In this document: one piece after another, positions 31,466 to 44,576 of the stretch
Numbering within the stretch: the first letter of the stretch is position 1
Layout: every line of letters begins with the position of its first letter
NCBI GenBank assembly: GCA_905250115.1
Contig: CAJNOI010000006.1
Location: forward strand, 1,221,526-1,285,525
DNA length: 64,000 nucleotides
DNA from: Adineta steineri
Lineage: Eukaryota; Rotifera; Eurotatoria; Adinetida; Adinetidae
Direction of reading: 5' to 3'
Notes under the pieces: generated by a model
What the model was told of the DNA's origin: nothing
The model's input: only the letters and a program-made list of their open reading frames with translations
Database searches by the model: none
Program-made: the position numbers and the translations under genes

Positions 31466-34400
31466 ACGTTTTAAATCGAAACATGTCAGTTGCTGTACAG
31501 GTGTAACTAATGAAGTTGATTCTGTAATTAATAGAGTTGGAAGTAATTGTGGTGTTATAGCTAAATCGACTGAGCTTAATGTATTTGTATTATTATCTTC
31601 ACTAACTGTCTTATCGGATTTTCTAAAACGTCGTAATAATGATTTTCGTGATTGAAAATCATTATTTTTACTATTGGAAGTTCTATCTTTACTTGCACCG
31701 GTGAGATATAATTGTCGACAACTTTCATTGCCTTTTTTTGATGAATTTATTTGTTCAATATCTGCTTTGATCGTTGAAAATTCTGGACTAGATGGTGATT
31801 TACAAAATTCGATTGATGATTGATCTAAATCAATTGATCGTCGATGATTTTTTTTAAAGAAAAGATGTAATGAAGTTGAAAGTGAACGATATCGGCCATG
31901 TTTTTTACGAGGAACTATGGAACAATGTAGACGTCTGAGAACATTTAAAAAAATATTTGTATGAACAGGTGATATTGGTGTTGGTAAGCCGACATTTAAC
32001 GATGAAGTTGATGATAAAGACGAACGCCGAGATGATATATTTGAGTCATGTATGTCAATACCAGCACCTGACTCACATGAACTTAAATAGAATGTACGAT
32101 GATCGACAGCACGAGGAAGCTCAAGAAAATCCATACACACGTCACCGTATAATAGAATATCTTTCATAAATTAGTATATAAACAGTGTTATCTAACCTCG
32201 GAAAACAAGAAGAAATTGTAATATAACCTTTAACTGTGGTCATCGCGTACTTATGACATAATGTACAAAAGAGAAAGAAAAGAATCGAAATATGGAAAAA
32301 AAAGAAAGAGAACAAATAATAGGGAGAAGACGAAGAAGAAGAAGAGGAGGGGAAGAATGAGTGGGAGAGCGAGTTTTTTAGATGCAAAAAGAAAAAGAAA
32401 AAGAATCTCTTGCGTTTCTTTACAATAGATGTATGATACAGACGACGACAATAACGCTAAGGAACAAATCAACGATACTTGCTATACTGTCATCGTATAA
32501 TGCAAGAACATTTACTCATGCTTATTTAACATTAACAGATGACGTCATGTTTTCTAGGAAAGGACAAAAAAAGAAATGATGCCGTTTGTTTTCATATTTA
32601 TCCCAATACTTATCCACCTTCGAATGACGAGGCGGAATATCAACAATTACTATAATTTCTATTTAATATACGTCAGATCTCGTATGATTAACTATAAACT
32701 TATAAAATTACCGATGAATCATTTCTAGTTTGAACGAGAATGTTCTAGATATTTTTTGTGATTCAAACGTGAGCAATAGATAATCATCAGAAAAGAATCA
32801 TTAATGACGGCATTAAAAAGAATGCACACAATAAAATCAATAGATTTATTTTTATATAATTTACCGTGTCATAACCGCTAGTAATCGTAGATCTCTGTAA
32901 TCATATACGATCGTATAATATCATATAAAAATAAAATTCGTCAAAAACTGACTCATTGTACTTACATTAGAAACAACGTCAGGCAAATCATCATCCACCA
33001 ACATATTGCTATGGGCTGTATTTGTTGCTGTTGTTGTTGCTGCTATGGAAACATTTGAAAAACCATTTTTATCAAGATTACGCCCTTGCTAAAATAAAGA
33101 AAAAAAAAGGAAAATATTATTAATTGAAAACTATGAATCACTAGGTCAAAAAACATGTTTTGAGAAATTACGTTGGAAGTTGTTGAATGAATAATCTTAT
33201 CGATCATTTTTTTTTCATTACGAACGGAAATGATAGTTCTATTGACGAAGACGCCTACGATAAAATGCTTAGATTTCCTTTTCTAACATGTTTTTTGTCT
33301 TGAATCAAAAAAAGAAATTGAATTAGATTATTGATGTCAGCTAGTTTTTCAAAAATAGAGAGAAAAAAAGAAACGATCATCTACAGCATTAGTATGATAA
33401 TTTTATTGTTAATTTTCTTATTTACATATATAATCATAAAGGTCATATTGACATCAATAAATCATTAGCGCAATTGGCGGAAATATATCGAAGAAAAACT
33501 AAATTCCTTGTTGGAATATATAATTTATATATTACTGTACTAAAAATAATTTCAAAGAAATCCATTTTCAAAAGAGTATTTACCATGAGAAAATTATCAA
33601 TGTTTTGATTTTTATTTCGAAATTTTATGATGAAATAACATATTTCACACATATTAAGTAATTTATTATATTGATTCATAAGACTAAAAATTTTGACTAA
33701 TCATTGCACGCCTACTCTGTACTTATGCAATTTATTTTTGTTTGTATATGATAATTTTCAGATGTGTTTTCAGGACCTAAGCTAAAAATATTAGGATTAA
33801 AGTTCATATATCTATAATTTCTATTTCTAATATTAATACTAGTCAATGGATAAGAAAAAAATTATAAATATTGGAAAAGAAATAATTTAATTTAGAATAT
33901 GGAATCATAAATTTTATATTTCATTGAGGAGGAAATTATTATCTTTAAAGACATGATCTACAAATATTATGATAGATTATGTGTTAAACAATGACGAGAA
34001 CTTCTTGTTTAATCATGTTTTGTAAATATAAATATTAACTTATTAAAATCAATCAAAAAAAATTTTATTTCACTAATTAAATACTTTTCCAAAGTAAAGA
34101 AATAAATTTCGATTAAAACATCTATTTCAAAAAAAGAAAGATTTTATCTTATATTATATAGTACAATCTCACACTTAAATCACTTATAACCATATGAATT
34201 TATCTTTCTATGTCAATATTACTCTATTGTAAATGACACATCAATTGAGATAAGAATAACAAATATCTAAGAGTTTATTTCATTGTATTTTTAATCATTG
34301 AATGCATTTATTTATCGATAAGACGAAGAAAATCAATGTAATTATATATACATATGACTAGAAAGCTACATTAGATTAAGTTACTGTACTTCACAGTTTC

Positions 34401-37400
34401 TTTTTTATATCAACATCGATATGCATTCCGCATGGTTAGTTCGATGTGTATATGTGTCAATGATCATACATGCTTAATTAATAATATAAAGAAATCCTAG
34501 GTAAACGAGAACTTGCTATATTTATCAATCTGACTTGATGCAGTATTCCTGTTACTGATATATAATAAAATGCATGAATAAGTCATCTGGTTAAAATATT
34601 TCAATATAAAATTTACTAATATTTCTAACAGTCGGAGACTTCTTCCGGATATGTTAAGCATGCTATCATTTTTTAAGATTATCTATAATAATAATATACT
34701 TTGATCAACATAGTATGTCAATATGACGTAGATTTTATATAGAATACTTTTTTTTTTCATTCTCATTTGTATTCGAACCATTGAATGATTTTGAATACAC
34801 TTCATTATATACAAGAGCCGATAACGAAATATGTGAAAAGAAAAATAATTTCTATTATTATACTTATGTATAATTAATATTAAAGAACAAAAGAAAGAAA
34901 AATAATATTTATTAGCATGCGATAACAAAAGAATATATATTTCAAAAACAGATAAGATATGAAAGATAGAGTATACTATGTTTTTTTAATATCTGTGGTT
35001 ATTAAAGTTATAACTACTATATGAAAAATTTTCATTTCAATAACAAAAACGAACTACAACTAATGATCTCATAGATTAAATAGAAAATTATATATTGATT
35101 ACATTCCTTAGGATATTTAAGTATTTTGAGAAATATATCTCTCGAAGAAAAATGATTTCCTTTGTCATGTGTTTTAGTTTCCTGGAGTGTTCCTATATGA
35201 TGATAGATATCATGGTAGAATTTAATCAATGAAAAGAATTTTTTTTGCTACTGCATATGTTGACTATAGAATAAATAATTGTTGTCAAACGAGCCATGTC
35301 TTAATGACAGTATGAATGTGTACTTCATCAAAAAAGAAAATAGTAATATTTCATGAAAAATTAAGAAACATAGAATTAATATTAATGTCATAGGGCAATT
35401 AGTAAAATGCTTCTTTTTTTTTGGTAATAAATAAAAGAACAAAATTCTATAGTTAATGCTTCCATAAAAAAAACTATTCACTTACATTAGGTCTTGTATT
35501 GAATTCTTGGCGTATACCAAAATTTGAGTCCGTAGTACAACCCATTGTTGCTTTTGTAAGAGCCGTTTCAGATTCCAAAAGTGATACATCATCTTTATAA
35601 TTTTGTGCTAAAGGCATGTTAGTATCAATTACAGTAATTAAACTTTCTAGTAATTGTCTTGAGGTTTGTGATTTAGATGTTTTAATTAATGAATTTGAAT
35701 GTGTTGATGATAATGTAAACGATTGTTGTTGACAATGATTATTTGACTGACAAAGTGATATTACATCGATTGTAGTAATTGTTTCACAACTACGAATATT
35801 CGACGATTTCTATAAAAGAAAACAATAATATATATTGAGTATAATAAATGATCTATTCTTTTGTATATATCGGAAAATGATATCTGTAGAGGTTTTCTAG
35901 ACAAGATATACTCTGTAAGAAGCAATAAACAAAAAAATCCTTATATTAAGAACAACCAAATGGAGAAAAAAAAATGTGCTGTGTTGTTACTACTCGGTAT
36001 CTAGCTTTGCTACGTCACCCAATTAAAAGCGCAGAACGATGAGGAGGAGAACCAGAAAAAAACAGAACCCTGAGTGACATTTTTTTAGGGGTAAAAAAAA
36101 GAACGGAGAAAAGAAAGTGTTCGAAAGAAAGAAGGAAAAAAATTCGTAATTACCGACGACGACTGATCGTTTTTTGAGTAGGCGTTATGTGCACGGTATG
36201 TAGCATATGGGAATACAAGACGTAAGAAAAAAAATGGAAAAAAAAGAAAGAGTGACACTTGTGATAATCGCCTTTAAGCACAAGAAAACCGTTTTTTTTT
36301 TCTATCTATTTCTAAATGATAGAATAGAAGCACCTTTTTCTGTCTGCCTATCATTGAGCTAGTACAGACAATAGGAAAAGACATGCAAATATTATTAAAA
36401 AGCAAAAATAGCTCTTTTTCTAAGAATATCTATCCTTCAATTTCCATATTCTTTAGAAAAAAATAAAAGCAAAATATATTTGTATTCATCAAATATGCAG
36501 ACGAACAACGAGAATGATCGATCAAGACTATAAATAGAAGAATGAAAAGATAAATTGTATTGCAGATGAATATGCAACAACCCACGCAATGTCAACAATG
36601 TGTCTTCATAGAAATTGATTGACAATTGAATGCACGAGAAAAGAAAACTTCAGCTGCTTTTGTATCTCATATTCTCGTTTTTTTTAATCAAATCTGACTA
36701 TATATATTCACAAATATTTCTTTTTCGTTTAAATAACAAAACAATAATATATTGTATTATAAGTACACTTACAAAAATAATAAAACAATTATTAACAACA
36801 AGCAAAATCTTTAATAAATTAGTATAAGATGTTAACATATACAACAATTAATTGTAAAAATAGCTGATAAAGGATTTCGTGTATGTTAACTAAGCGAATA
36901 CTTCAAAAGATATGTTAGAAATTTGTTAAAGATTATTAAGAAAACAATATTACTTTCATAGATGACATATTTTCATATATGATCGTGATTTCTATTAAAT
37001 CAATATGATAAAATAAAGTGATAAGCTTTCAATGTTGGTATTTAATATGCATAGACAATGTTTTAGCCTATTGAATTATATTTATTTACGAATAACTAAT
37101 ACGATGATGTATTTGGAATAGTAAATAGTTGAGATGAGCAAATACTCATAAGTGGGAAATTTCTTTAAAGAATATATTAGAAGAAGAAGAAGAAAAAAAA
37201 ATAATATTTAAAATATTTACTTGTTTCTTTTCTTTTTCTATTGATTGTTTTGATATTATTATAGGCCATGGTTCACATAAGACTTTCTTAACAACTATAT
37301 TAATACGTTTAATATAAAAATGGCATTGTTTTCCAATATAACTAAAACAATCAATCTTATTATCATCATCATTACGAAGATTCATTGACGATACGACTTG

Positions 37401-37409
37401 TTGTTGCAT
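31466..37409 (-). CDS. probable 5' exons of the RSK gene (long N-terminal extension)
   Basis: Four coding exons with good splice sites: 37409-37221 (ATG start, 63 codons), 35809-35486 (108 codons), 33088-32966 (41 codons) and about 32120/32167-31466 (Ser-rich, over 200 codons). Every boundary I could fix is in phase 0, and so is the first RSK exon at 29654, so all can join into one frame giving an N-terminal extension of roughly 430-450 residues. The extension is rich in Ser, Asn and Thr with basic patches (RRFRKSDK, PRKKHGRYRS) and no known domain. The start of the fourth exon is unsure: either an acceptor at TTTTCTTGAG or its own ATG at 32167, which would allow a shorter isoform. Vertebrate RSKs have only about 60 residues before the kinase. 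It might instead be a separate gene. Confidence 0.5.
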
Positions 37410-37724
37410 TGATATCTGTTGTTAGTAGTGTGAGTGAAAGAGAAAAGATAGAAAAATCAAATCATATGGAAGGCATGACATATCGAATCAAAGAAAAAAG
37501 AAATGTAAACAATACATAATCTGATTCTTTATCTTTCAGAAGCATATCGGCCGTCGATTTTAAAAAGATAAATATATGTATGACATATCTATTGTTCATT
37601 CCTCTAACAATAGATATAAAGATTTAGTAGAAGAATACTATGACGTCACAACGTCACATACATATATATATATATACGATACAGAAAAGAATAGACAAAA
37701 AAAGAAAGACATAGAAGTTTTTTT

Positions 37725-40084
37725 TTAGAATTTTTCAATTAAATCTAACAAATATTGTTTATGTGAATCGTCACTATGTCCATTACTTGTTCCATCTGTT
37801 GACGTATGATCAATGCCATTTGGTTTCTTTGTATTTCCCAAATTATTTGCATATTCTAAAAATTCAATCAATATTTATTTATTATTAAATAGAGATGCCC
37901 ATATATATGTATATTATTTTCTTACCGCGTACGATTGTTTTGATCATATCAGGTGAACTATTTCTTAAATTAAGAATTTGTAAAACACGTTGTCGTATTG
38001 ATGGAATACTTGTAGTTGATGATGCAATTTCAATAAGAATATAATCAATCAATTGTAAAGTAAATAATCCAGCATCTAATCGTCCAAAATATTTTTCATC
38101 TTCATCTTCTTCTTCGTCTTCATCACGTTCAATATTATTATTAGCTGCTTGTACACGTTGAAAATAATCAAAATGAAGTTCCATTAAACGATCAACCTAA
38201 AATAGAAATTAAATAAAATTAAAAAAAAGAAAATTCTTTCTACTTTTTCATGATCATTTTCAGTAAATTTATTTAATACACGTTGACGATTTGAACCAGT
38301 ACAATTTCTTATCAATGAAGCAATACATGATATAACACGTTCTAAAATCAACAAAACATAGAAAAATAAATTTTAAATAATTAATAATACCTTCATTTTC
38401 CGCTCTAGTTTCTCCCGAACGTTTATTTCCTTTCGGTGGTTTCATAAATAATGGAAATAATGTGCGTAAACCAAGTATATCAACAATTTTTTGACAATTA
38501 TCTTTTCCTTCAATACCAGTCATAGCAAAATCTAAAGTTTTTAATGCACCATTACGTGACGCTTTTCTTTCTCTATAATTAAAATAAAATATATATATAT
38601 TGAATAATAAGCTAAAATGTTTGTTTTACTTTAACATAATATTCATAAGATGAGGACCTTCACCTTTTAGAAATCGTTGTCGATTCGAAGGAAACATAAT
38701 TGATGAACATAAACAACTGAATAAATTTTCCATATATTCAAATTCTTCACTTGTTTGAGGATCATGCCGTTTGTAATACTAATAATAAATTGGCGAATTA
38801 TAATTTTTAATTTTAGAATTTGAAAAAAAACTTACAGCAAGTTGTTGTAAAAGTATATCAATTCCTTCTAATTCACCAAGCATTTGTCTATTTTCATCAT
38901 GATTTTGTAATAGAATTGACATTAATTCTGAACAGTATAGACGAATTGAATTAAATGGAGATTTAATCTAGTATGAAAAGAAAAAATTATTTTTTCATTA
39001 ATTATAAGTCTTTCTTTCTATCTACTTTTAAACGTTTAAGTAAACATGCTAATAAACCTTGTTTACATGCATCAACACATAGAGATGGTCGAAATTCTGT
39101 CATATTTTCTACAATAGCTATAAGAATAAAAATTAATTATTATAAATTCAATTCGAATTCTTATTTTACCAAGTGAATTATGAATACCATCTGCTTCTTC
39201 TTTAACATTTTCATCAAGTCTATCCATATTTTGAACTAATAATGAGACAATTTGTTGTTCAGCCTAGGAAAATTCAAATTCTATATATATTCATATGATA
39301 ATAGATAAACTAACGAGTGCATCGATTAAAAATGTTGCTTGTTGTTCACTTTCAGTTAATGTATCAACATCAGTTAATTCTTGTATAAGACTAATAACAG
39401 CAATACTAATATCAGTATTTTCATGTGTTAATAAACTCATTAATAATGATATTCCATTCATATTAACAAGTACATGATAAAGATCCGATTGTGTTGCAAT
39501 TGCATGTAATTCTTGTACAGCATCATTTAATTCAATTTCTGAATCCATAAATCTAAAATGAATTTTTCTTTGTAAAGAAAGATATTAACGAAAGGAAAAG
39601 TACTTTTCAGGATGATCAGGATATTTAATACGCATTTCTTGATTTTTTGAAATACGTTTTTCAAGTTGTGAAAGCATTCGTTTCAAGGACGTTTCATCAA
39701 GTTCATCAGTCTATTAAATATAAAATATATATCCATTTATTTATTGAAATAAAGATTTTGTGAAATATTATATATACTGATGATTCTTGTTCAAGCATTT
39801 GTAAAAGTCTATCACGTTCATCACGACTTAATGATGCAAGATTTGCATTACTAATTGATGAACTATTTGATTGTACAGGAACATCATCTAATATTGGACG
39901 TTTAGCTCGTTTAGGTAATCCAGCAGTATATGCAATTGATGCATCATTTGTTCGTTTATTTGCTGATGCATTCGCTGATGAAACTGCAGGTTTTTCTGGC
40001 TTTAATAAAAGAAAAAAAATTAAAGAATTTTAAAAAAGAAAAACAAAATTCTACTTGATAACTTAAAAGTTCATCGACATTCAT
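37725..40084 (-). CDS. CTNNBL1: beta-catenin-like protein 1 (spliceosome-associated)
   Basis: About twelve short exons from the ATG at 40084 (MNVDELLSYQ) to a TAA at 37725-37727. The N-terminus holds a basic KRAKR-type nuclear signal (LPKRAKRPILDD). The armadillo-like repeats follow, with stretches nearly identical to animal CTNNBL1: ADGIHNSLAIVENM, VDILGLRTLFPLFMK, NKFTENDHEKVDRLMELHF and RLDAGLFTLQLIDYI. The end, EYANNLGN to LLDLIEKF, also matches the family. CTNNBL1 binds CDC5L of the PRP19 complex and recognises nuclear localisation signals in splicing. An acidic insertion (DEDEEEDEDEKYFG) lies in the usual acidic spacer. The gene is complete. Its start is about 330 bases from the divergent MIC10 start, which suggests a shared promoter region. 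Confidence 0.95.
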
Positions 40085-40417
40085 GATTATTATCTGTCAC
40101 AGAATTAATCAGCAGCAAAATTGAATAGTAAATTTTTCGAATCAATGAAGAAATAAAAACCAGATATTAGGTAAATTCTTTAAATTGGATTGGTTATTAG
40201 AATAGACCTGTCATAGAAATCGAGCGTCTTGCTTCACTACAGAAAGAAAGGAAAGGAGACAATAATATGAAAGACAACTGCAGTAGCGAAATTATATATG
40301 ATTTGTTGAATAATAAATCCAATCAATATCTTTTGCACTATAGACTACGAAAAATATGTATTTTATTCGTGAATAAGATATATTATTGAGGTAACTATAA
40401 TATGTGAATTATTTCAG
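40085..40417. promoter_or_regulatory. divergent promoter region CTNNBL1 / MIC10
   Basis: This 333-bp AT-rich spacer separates two divergently transcribed housekeeping genes. No TATA box or specific site can be assigned with confidence. Confidence 0.35.
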
Positions 40418-40879
40418 ATGACAACACCAAATCGTCCATTAGCATCAGAAGAAGTCTATGGTGAAAAATGGGATCGATGCATGACAGATACTATGGTTAA
40501 AGCAGGTTTGAATGTATTATAAATATATCTCAATATTAATTCTCATTATTTTAGCTTCGGGTCTTGCTTTGGGTATTGTATTCTCAGCTGTTCTATTCAA
40601 ACGTAAATACGTTTTTTATCTTAAGATTAAAATCAAAATTTAGAATATTTTCCTTCTTAAAATTAGGTCGTCCATGGCCTGTTTTCTTGGGTACTGGTAT
40701 CGGTTTAGGAATGGGATATGGTAATTGTCAAAATGATTTTCGTTCACCATATGTTCATTCTCAACCATTAACATTAGCTAAAGCTCATGAACATATATTA
40801 ACAGTAAGAAAAATCACGAAATTAATTACATTTAATTTATAATTATTTTTTTTTATAGAAATCGTCAAACAGTGGATGA
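40418..40879 (+). CDS. MICOS10: MICOS complex subunit MIC10
   Basis: Four exons: 40418-40505, 40555-40602, 40667-40803 and 40859-40879. The protein is about 97 residues. It contains EKWDRCMTDTMVKA, then a first membrane segment with a Gly pattern (GLALGIVFSAVLF), a positive KRRPWP turn, and a second membrane segment GTGIGLGMGYGNCQNDF. This hairpin with GxGxGxG repeats is the hallmark of MIC10, which oligomerises to bend the inner mitochondrial membrane at crista junctions. Human MIC10 has the same order (KWDRCLADAV, FKRRMWP, GLGMAYSNCQHDF). The short C-terminal exon is specific to this lineage. Confidence 0.95.
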
Positions 40880-42970
40880 TCTTTTTAGTTGATTTCAATA
40901 TTTTTGTTTCTATATCCATTATTTCGTATATACCCGTTTATCTTTTAGAAACATTGACTTTTTCTTTTCTAATACTTTCCCATTACATTAAATAAAATAG
41001 ATAAAATTTATTTAACAAAATAACGTTTTTTTAATTATATTGTAACTTTCAAAATTTCATTCATGTTAAAAAGAAACTCGAAACTATTTCTAAGATGATA
41101 TTTTGTAATTGTTCAAAATATATAACGAGTTCAGTTCAATAAAGTTATATAACAACCGTAAAACACTCGATGTCATTTCTGTAGAAGAATGAATTTTTTT
41201 CTAGTAAGTTCAATTTACAGTTTTCTCTTCAAATGCATATATGATAACTTAAAATATTCAGTATTCAATAAAAAATTTCAATTTAATCGTTTATACCCTC
41301 TTCAAGAATCAACAGTAGTAGAAAAAATAGAGGGTTGGAGTAGTATATTCAATGAACGTATTCAAGTAAAAAGAAAACTAAATTACTATTGTTCGTGTTC
41401 ATAATAAATGAATCGATTAAATAAACAAAAGACTATTTGATCTATTATCCGAGACAAAATCAATTTAAAATTTGTTTATTATAATCTTAGTTCGCAATCT
41501 AAAAAGAGATCTACTTGATAAATGAGATTTATCTATATGTTAGTCATCAATGGATTTTGACATGTGTCGTTATCTCTTTCATTGTATAATTTATATACTA
41601 AAAAATATTGAAATAGACTTAATATTAGTTTCGTTTTTTTTGTTCTTTCTCGTAATTTCTATTTTGTACAATGTATATATCATCAATCATTGTTTTGTAG
41701 TGTGTGAATTATTGATTATCATTATGATAATTTGTTGTGAGAGCTTTAATTTCTTTTCTTTTTACTTTAAACACTAGGTTGTGTTTATGCAAAGTATATA
41801 GTTTGACATGATGAGGGATAATCGTACTCGTTCTCTCGTTTGCACAATCAATAGTGGTGAGAGGACATTTATTCTCTTTCTATGCGTGTATATGTTCTTT
41901 TATTGATATGATTATTATTTAGTAACGGTAGAAGAGAACGAGGAGGAGTTGAGTCTCATTTGAATATATTGTTGTATATCTTTGCATATGTTCTTCAATG
42001 CGTGATCGATCAACTAGGCCAAGAGAAGAGCGAGACCGAAATAGAAAAAAAATGAACATTATGTCGTATACATAGGTGTAGAACAACAAGTAGAGAAAGA
42101 CAAAGAGAGAGAGAAAGAAAAGAATAGATTGAAAATGACTATGTTAGTAGGCAGTTCAAGCGACATCAGATGGTGATATACTAAAATATTTTATTCAAAA
42201 GATTTCGAGTAAGTTATTATTTTATATTTTTCGAAGATTGATTAATCATTTTTTCACTTTCAGTTACATAAGTTTTTTTTCTCTCTAGAATTGCGTCTAT
42301 CAATATATATATTCTGTTGTTATCATATAACATTTATAGAAGAAGAATTTCACATCTGGATTAAAATAGATTTGTTGTTACCATAATTTGTAGACAGTAG
42401 TTCTCATACGAAACAAAAAGGTTATCAAAACTAGAGAAAAGAAAGATGAGCTATCAATAGTCTCTAATGGAAATCAAAAGATCTTTTCTAACAAATACAT
42501 ACATTCTTTTGTTTATTGAAAAAGAAAATAAATGACTGATCAAATGAATATATATGTTGTCTGATATGATGAATAACATATATATAGCTTATGTCATATT
42601 TGTTATTACATGATATTAAATAAATCTTTCTTTTATTTGCTTTTTTCTGAGCTATATAATCAAACCTTGAGAAATGACGATAAATCGTCTTGATCATTCT
42701 TTAAGACAGTCTCAAGATGAGATAAATATTCGAGTAACGAAATAAATGACATGACGCAAGGTCGATCTTTTACTTATGCCGTCTATTATGACCCTGGCAT
42801 GCACACGCGATTAAATGTTGTAATAAAGATTGTTTTCAAAGAAACTCCAACCTTTAAAATTATGATTTTCATACTATCAAAAGAAAAATCTCTGATGATA
42901 AATCGTAAATCAGATTCAATCTTTCAACAAAATCAAAAAGATTAGATAATTCTTAGCACAAAGTAACGTG
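40880..42970. other. 2 kb intergenic region
   Basis: AT-rich, with several short open frames lacking any family signal. Bases about 41995-42130 are purine-rich. No gene or repeat family is seen before the tRNA. Confidence 0.4.
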
Positions 42971-43043
42971 GCCCGGGTAGCTCAGTCGGTAGAGCGTGTG
43001 GCTTTTAACCACAATGTCCAGGGTTCGAGCCCCTGCTCGGGCG
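42971..43043 (+). tRNA. trnK-TTT: tRNA-Lys (anticodon TTT)
   Basis: This 73-base sequence folds into a standard cloverleaf. Acceptor GCCCGGG pairs with CTCGGGC near the 3' end, with G as discriminator. The D arm carries TAGCTCAGTCGG (A box), the anticodon stem TGTGG/CCACA encloses loop CTTTTAA with anticodon TTT, and the T arm is GGGTTCGAGCCCC (B box). There is no intron. T-rich sequence downstream (43050-43060) can serve as the RNA polymerase III terminator. CCA is not encoded, as expected for a eukaryotic nuclear gene. Confidence 0.96.
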
Positions 43044-44576
43044 ACGCGTTTACTTTTTTCTTTTTCTCTCTTTTCGTTCTATTTTTCCATATATCATCAG
43101 CAGGTCTATAATAACTACGCACTAGAGCAAACAGATGAGATGATCATCTGTAAGCAATTTGCGCAGAATAAACGAAACGAAAGGAGGAAAAAAAACTAAT
43201 CGACGCCTGTCGTCATGTTCGTCGTTCCTTTTCTTTTTCCTATTTTTCTCCTCGTTTTTTCTCACATGCGCCATTCTGATATAAATAAGTCAGCATCATT
43301 ACCAGTAACATAAACGTCATTCAATCGTAGTGGGAGTGACTGAATGAATTCCATGACAAACTTATTTAACATTCATCCATTCTTATATCGAAGTAAGAAT
43401 AGTACAGTAAAAAAATTAATTCATATAAGAATATATCATATAGGTCAAACTGCATTTTTTTTGTTATTTGATCCAACGGAAAGAAACATATTTTTTTTTT
43501 CTTCTGTCATTTTCAAATATAGAACGATTAAACTTTGTTTTTTTTGGGATATAAATAGAGTAGATTTTGCTCACGCCATACTTTACAAGGACAACAGTAA
43601 ATCTGATAAATATGTTTACATTGATTAATCATTGTTTTCGATGAATAAATCAATGTTTAGTTACATTTTATGATAAAGATATGAAGTATTTTTAGTTAAA
43701 CTGACAACTGACACTTTTCGATAAGAAATATTCAGATGAGTTGAAGATATATTCATCAAGATATTTTTGTAAGTTTTTAGATAGAAAAAAATATTTGTTT
43801 TTCTAGAATATTTTAGTCTAATAGTATTGATCTTTCTATCTTTAGAACTGCGCAAATATAAAGTTAATACAATTCATCTGGAAGGTTATATATATATATA
43901 GACTACTGGTTTTTATCAATCTTTTTTTATTTATAAGATTTAATCTAATTTTGAAACAGATGTATATATATATATGAATAAACATAATAATAATCTAGTT
44001 TTTTTCATTTAACGAGTCTTCTGAGAAATCTTTTAGACAATTAGCAGTAGTTAATGCTATATAATACAGAACTAATTTCGAATAGCATATAAGAAGAGAC
44101 TAGACTATTGTGTTTATATTGAAATATATAACGAATACATTATTCTACTAATTCTTATCTTAATTAAAGTCCTTGAATACGTCAAATCTCCTTAGAGAGA
44201 TACGGAACATACATATTTCTTTTTTTTTCTCTCCTTGAGATTCAGTTAGTTTCTATCATATCAATAATATGATAGTTGCCTGATCTTTGCTCATCGTCTC
44301 TAGTTATATGTATCTAATTTGAGTTTGTTAACGACTACAACAGACTATAATAAAACAGTATTAACGGGCTAAAGACAAGGTTATATGTGTCCTTGCCGTA
44401 AGTTTATTTTGTCTTTCTCTTTTTCTTGTCGGATCATGCATCAATGTCAATTTATGTTGATCATATAGATATATATATATATATGTATATAACTTTCAGA
44501 TGTGATGTGACAAGGAAATATATATATAAACAGGAATCATATATCCGTATAAAAGAAATCAATTAATAAAAAACAA
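43044..44576. other. 1.5 kb intergenic region
   Basis: Between the tRNA and the TRIM-NHL gene. AT-rich, with TATATA runs near 43890, 43965 and 44468. No gene recognised. Confidence 0.4.
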
